From an uncultured Collinsella sp. (GTDB taxonomy: Bacteria; Actinomycetota; Coriobacteriia; Coriobacteriales; Coriobacteriaceae), in NCBI GenBank assembly GCA_900552735.1, contig USBA01000094.1:1-7084 (forward strand): a stretch of DNA of 7,084 nt, in the 5' to 3' direction. Positions 6,086 through 7,084 of the stretch are shown here, piece after piece. Below the pieces are notes generated by a model that did no database searches, was not told the DNA's origin, and saw only the letters and a program-made list of their open reading frames with translations. Each line of letters begins with the position of its first letter. Position 1 is the stretch's first letter. The position numbers were made by a program, and so were the translations under genes.

Positions 6086-6094
6086 AATTCGAAT
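6086..6094. promoter_or_regulatory. Small palindrome upstream of the diguanylate cyclase (operator candidate)
   Basis: ATTCGAAT (6087-6094) is a perfect 8-bp palindrome, loosely flanked by GCCC and GGGC (6082-6100). It lies about 45 bases upstream of the cyclase start, where a repressor or activator could sit. I recognise no regulator family, and an 8-bp palindrome can arise by chance. Confidence 0.2.
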
Positions 6095-6109
6095 CAGGGC
6101 AATAAACAC

Positions 6110-6134
6110 CCCTTTACTCCGCAGGGGTAAAGGG
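6110..6134. repeat. Hairpin in the leader of the diguanylate cyclase
   Basis: CCCTTTAC (6110-6117) and GTAAAGGG (6127-6134) are perfect 8-bp inverted arms around a 9-base loop, TCCGCAGGG. An alternative pairing of CCCC with GGGG inside the same stretch is possible. It lies about 65-90 bases upstream of the cyclase start in its transcript. There is no T run after it, so it is not an obvious terminator. It does not match the conserved core of a riboswitch I know. Confidence 0.4.
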
Positions 6135-6143
6135 AATCATAGC

Positions 6144-6189
6144 AGAGCGCCCGGACGGCCACTGCAAGCAGTGACCATCCGGGCGCTCT
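6144..6189 (-). terminator. Long hairpin after kdgT, probable terminator without a good T run
   Basis: The arms 6144-6165 and 6168-6189 pair along about 20 bp around a short CAAG loop. Two positions that are C-A mismatches in + RNA become U-G wobbles in - RNA, so the fold is fully paired only in the minus-strand transcript. This fits its place 45 bases after the kdgT stop. The following minus-strand bases (GCTATGATTCCC) are not T-rich, so termination may be partial or rely on the stem. It could instead stabilise the kdgT 3' end within a two-gene transcript. Confidence 0.65.
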
Positions 6190-6233
6190 AGCGGCGCGAA
6201 TTGCACGCCAGCATCATTGATGGGCGCCAATTG

Positions 6234-7084
6234 CTACTCGTCATCGATGTCGGTCGCGACGGCCTCCTCGATGGCCTCGACACCGGCAGGCGACAGGTCC
6301 TCCTTGCCCTGGCAGAACTGCTTGTCGACCCAGCCGGTCAGAATCGGAGCCATGATTGCCGTGATGATAACGGCAGTGGCGATCTGGGCGTACGCGGTGG
6401 GCGCAAGCTCGGCGTAGCGCGGCGCGACCTCGGCGAGAGCAACCGGCGTGGTCATAGCCGTGCCGGCGATGGTGGAACAAGCCACGGCAGCCTTGCCGTT
6501 ACCACCGCACAGGCGCTCGAACGCAAAGGTGATGGGACCGACGACAAACAGCGTGACAAGGCCCAGCAAGATGCCGGAAATACCGCCGGTGATAAAGCTC
6601 GACAGGCTCATGGACGCACCGAGCTGAAATCCGATGACGGCAATCGCGGGATTGGCACCGGGAACTAGCAGGTTCTTGATAAACGGGAACAGGTTGCCCA
6701 GAACCATGCCGATAACGAGCGGCAAAATGGAGCCGATGATAGTACCGACAGGGATGTTGGCAAGGCCCGAAACACCAAGGATGATCATCGTGACGGCGGG
6801 GCCGGCCGTAAAGAACAGGATACCGACGGCACCCTGCTCGGACTCATCGCCGAACTCGCCCATGATGCCCGTATAGAGCGCCATGTTGCAAAACGTGATG
6901 CCGCCGATGATAGACACGGAGCTCAGACCCAGGAAGTTGTCGTTAAAGAAATATGCCACGCCTAGGCCGAGAGCCGCTGCGACGACCAGCTTGGGAATCA
7001 GCACGACGATGCCGGTCTTGATGGCGCCCGGCGTGGACTTAAAGCTGATGCCGGCGCCCACAAACAGCAGGATCGCGGCGACGA
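6234..7084 (-). CDS. kdgT: 2-keto-3-deoxygluconate permease, KdgT family (N-terminus beyond window edge)
   Basis: 282 codons are visible, running off the right end; the stop TAG is at 6234-6236. Enterobacterial KdgT is about 327 residues, so roughly 45 N-terminal residues are missing. The GTG at 7061 is an internal valine, since the frame continues open upstream with hydrophobic residues. The protein is a polytopic inner-membrane carrier thought to import 2-keto-3-deoxygluconate, an intermediate of pectin and uronate breakdown, with protons. Visible family features are GAGISFKSTPGAIKTG near the left, several Gly-rich helices, PGANPAIAVIGFQLGASMSLSSF in the middle and CSTIAGTAMTTPVALAEVAP near the C-terminal third. 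An acidic cytosolic tail (EAIEEAVATDIDDE) follows. No partner enzyme (KdgK, KdgA) is inside the window. The exact substrate could differ, as the family also covers uncharacterised organic-acid carriers. Confidence 0.87.
   Translation of the reverse strand, partial: VAAILLFVGAGISFKSTPGAIKTGIVVLIPKLVVAAALGLGVAYFFNDNFLGLSSVSIIGGITFCNMALYTGIMGEFGDESEQGAVGILFFTAGPAVTMIILGVSGLANIPVGTIIGSILPLVIGMVLGNLFPFIKNLLVPGANPAIAVIGFQLGASMSLSSFITGGISGILLGLVTLFVVGPITFAFERLCGGNGKAAVACSTIAGTAMTTPVALAEVAPRYAELAPTAYAQIATAVIITAIMAPILTGWVDKQFCQGKEDLSPAGVEAIEEAVATDIDDE

Noticed and set aside
6110..6189. A riboswitch (for example a cyclic di-GMP sensor) in the cyclase leader
   Set aside because: The hairpins are simple inverted repeats. 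I see none of the conserved core bases of GEMM-type cyclic di-GMP riboswitches, and the larger stem fits a kdgT terminator better.
6201..6668. A 155-codon + strand frame opposite kdgT, rich in Asp, Gly and Arg
   Set aside because: This is the antisense reading of a membrane protein gene. The composition follows from the complement of hydrophobic codons, and no ribosome site or domain is visible.

Overview
The window is GC-rich and looks like gut Actinobacteriota of class Coriobacteriia. From about 1250 onward the codon style (gcc, ggc, cgc, gtc, gag) and gene set suggest a Collinsella-like genome. This is my reading of protein flavour and codon choice; no search was run.

Bases 1-3673 are not a normal gene arrangement. 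They hold pieces of at least four different genes, stitched in frame on the + strand. First comes a family-2 glycosyltransferase lacking its C-terminus (to about 602). It runs into the 44-residue C-terminal tail of a GltD/NuoF-like flavoprotein (about 603-737). That tail overlaps, in natural operon fashion, the start of an iron-sulfur protein with the N-terminus of an [FeFe]-hydrogenase or NuoG/FdhA-type subunit (731 to about 1150). This is cut just before its ferredoxin clusters. A bridge of roughly 25 residues with different codon use follows, perhaps from a phage endolysin. The rest, about 1223-3673, is the C-terminal two thirds of phosphoribosylformylglycinamidine synthase (PurL), with an intact glutaminase domain and a proper terminator. 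The likeliest reading is a chimeric metagenome contig rather than natural fusion proteins, although every join keeps the reading frame.

Bases 3674-7084 look like ordinary chromosome. A strong terminator follows purL. Then come a 311-residue EamA/DMT-family exporter (3772-4707, +), a near-perfect bidirectional terminator (4858-4901), a seven-helix membrane diguanylate cyclase with an intact GGDEF motif and no RxxD inhibitory site (4902-6044, -), a 189-base gap with two hairpins, and a 2-keto-3-deoxygluconate permease (KdgT family, -), whose N-terminus lies beyond the right edge.

Functionally the right side combines purine synthesis (purL tail), metabolite export (EamA), c-di-GMP signalling and uptake of a pectin/uronate breakdown product (KdgT). 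The two minus-strand genes could be co-transcribed, but the large hairpin between them argues for at least partial termination. I found no tRNA, rRNA, CRISPR array, insertion sequence or phage module. I found no credible new biological system; the most notable signal is the multi-part in-frame chimera.
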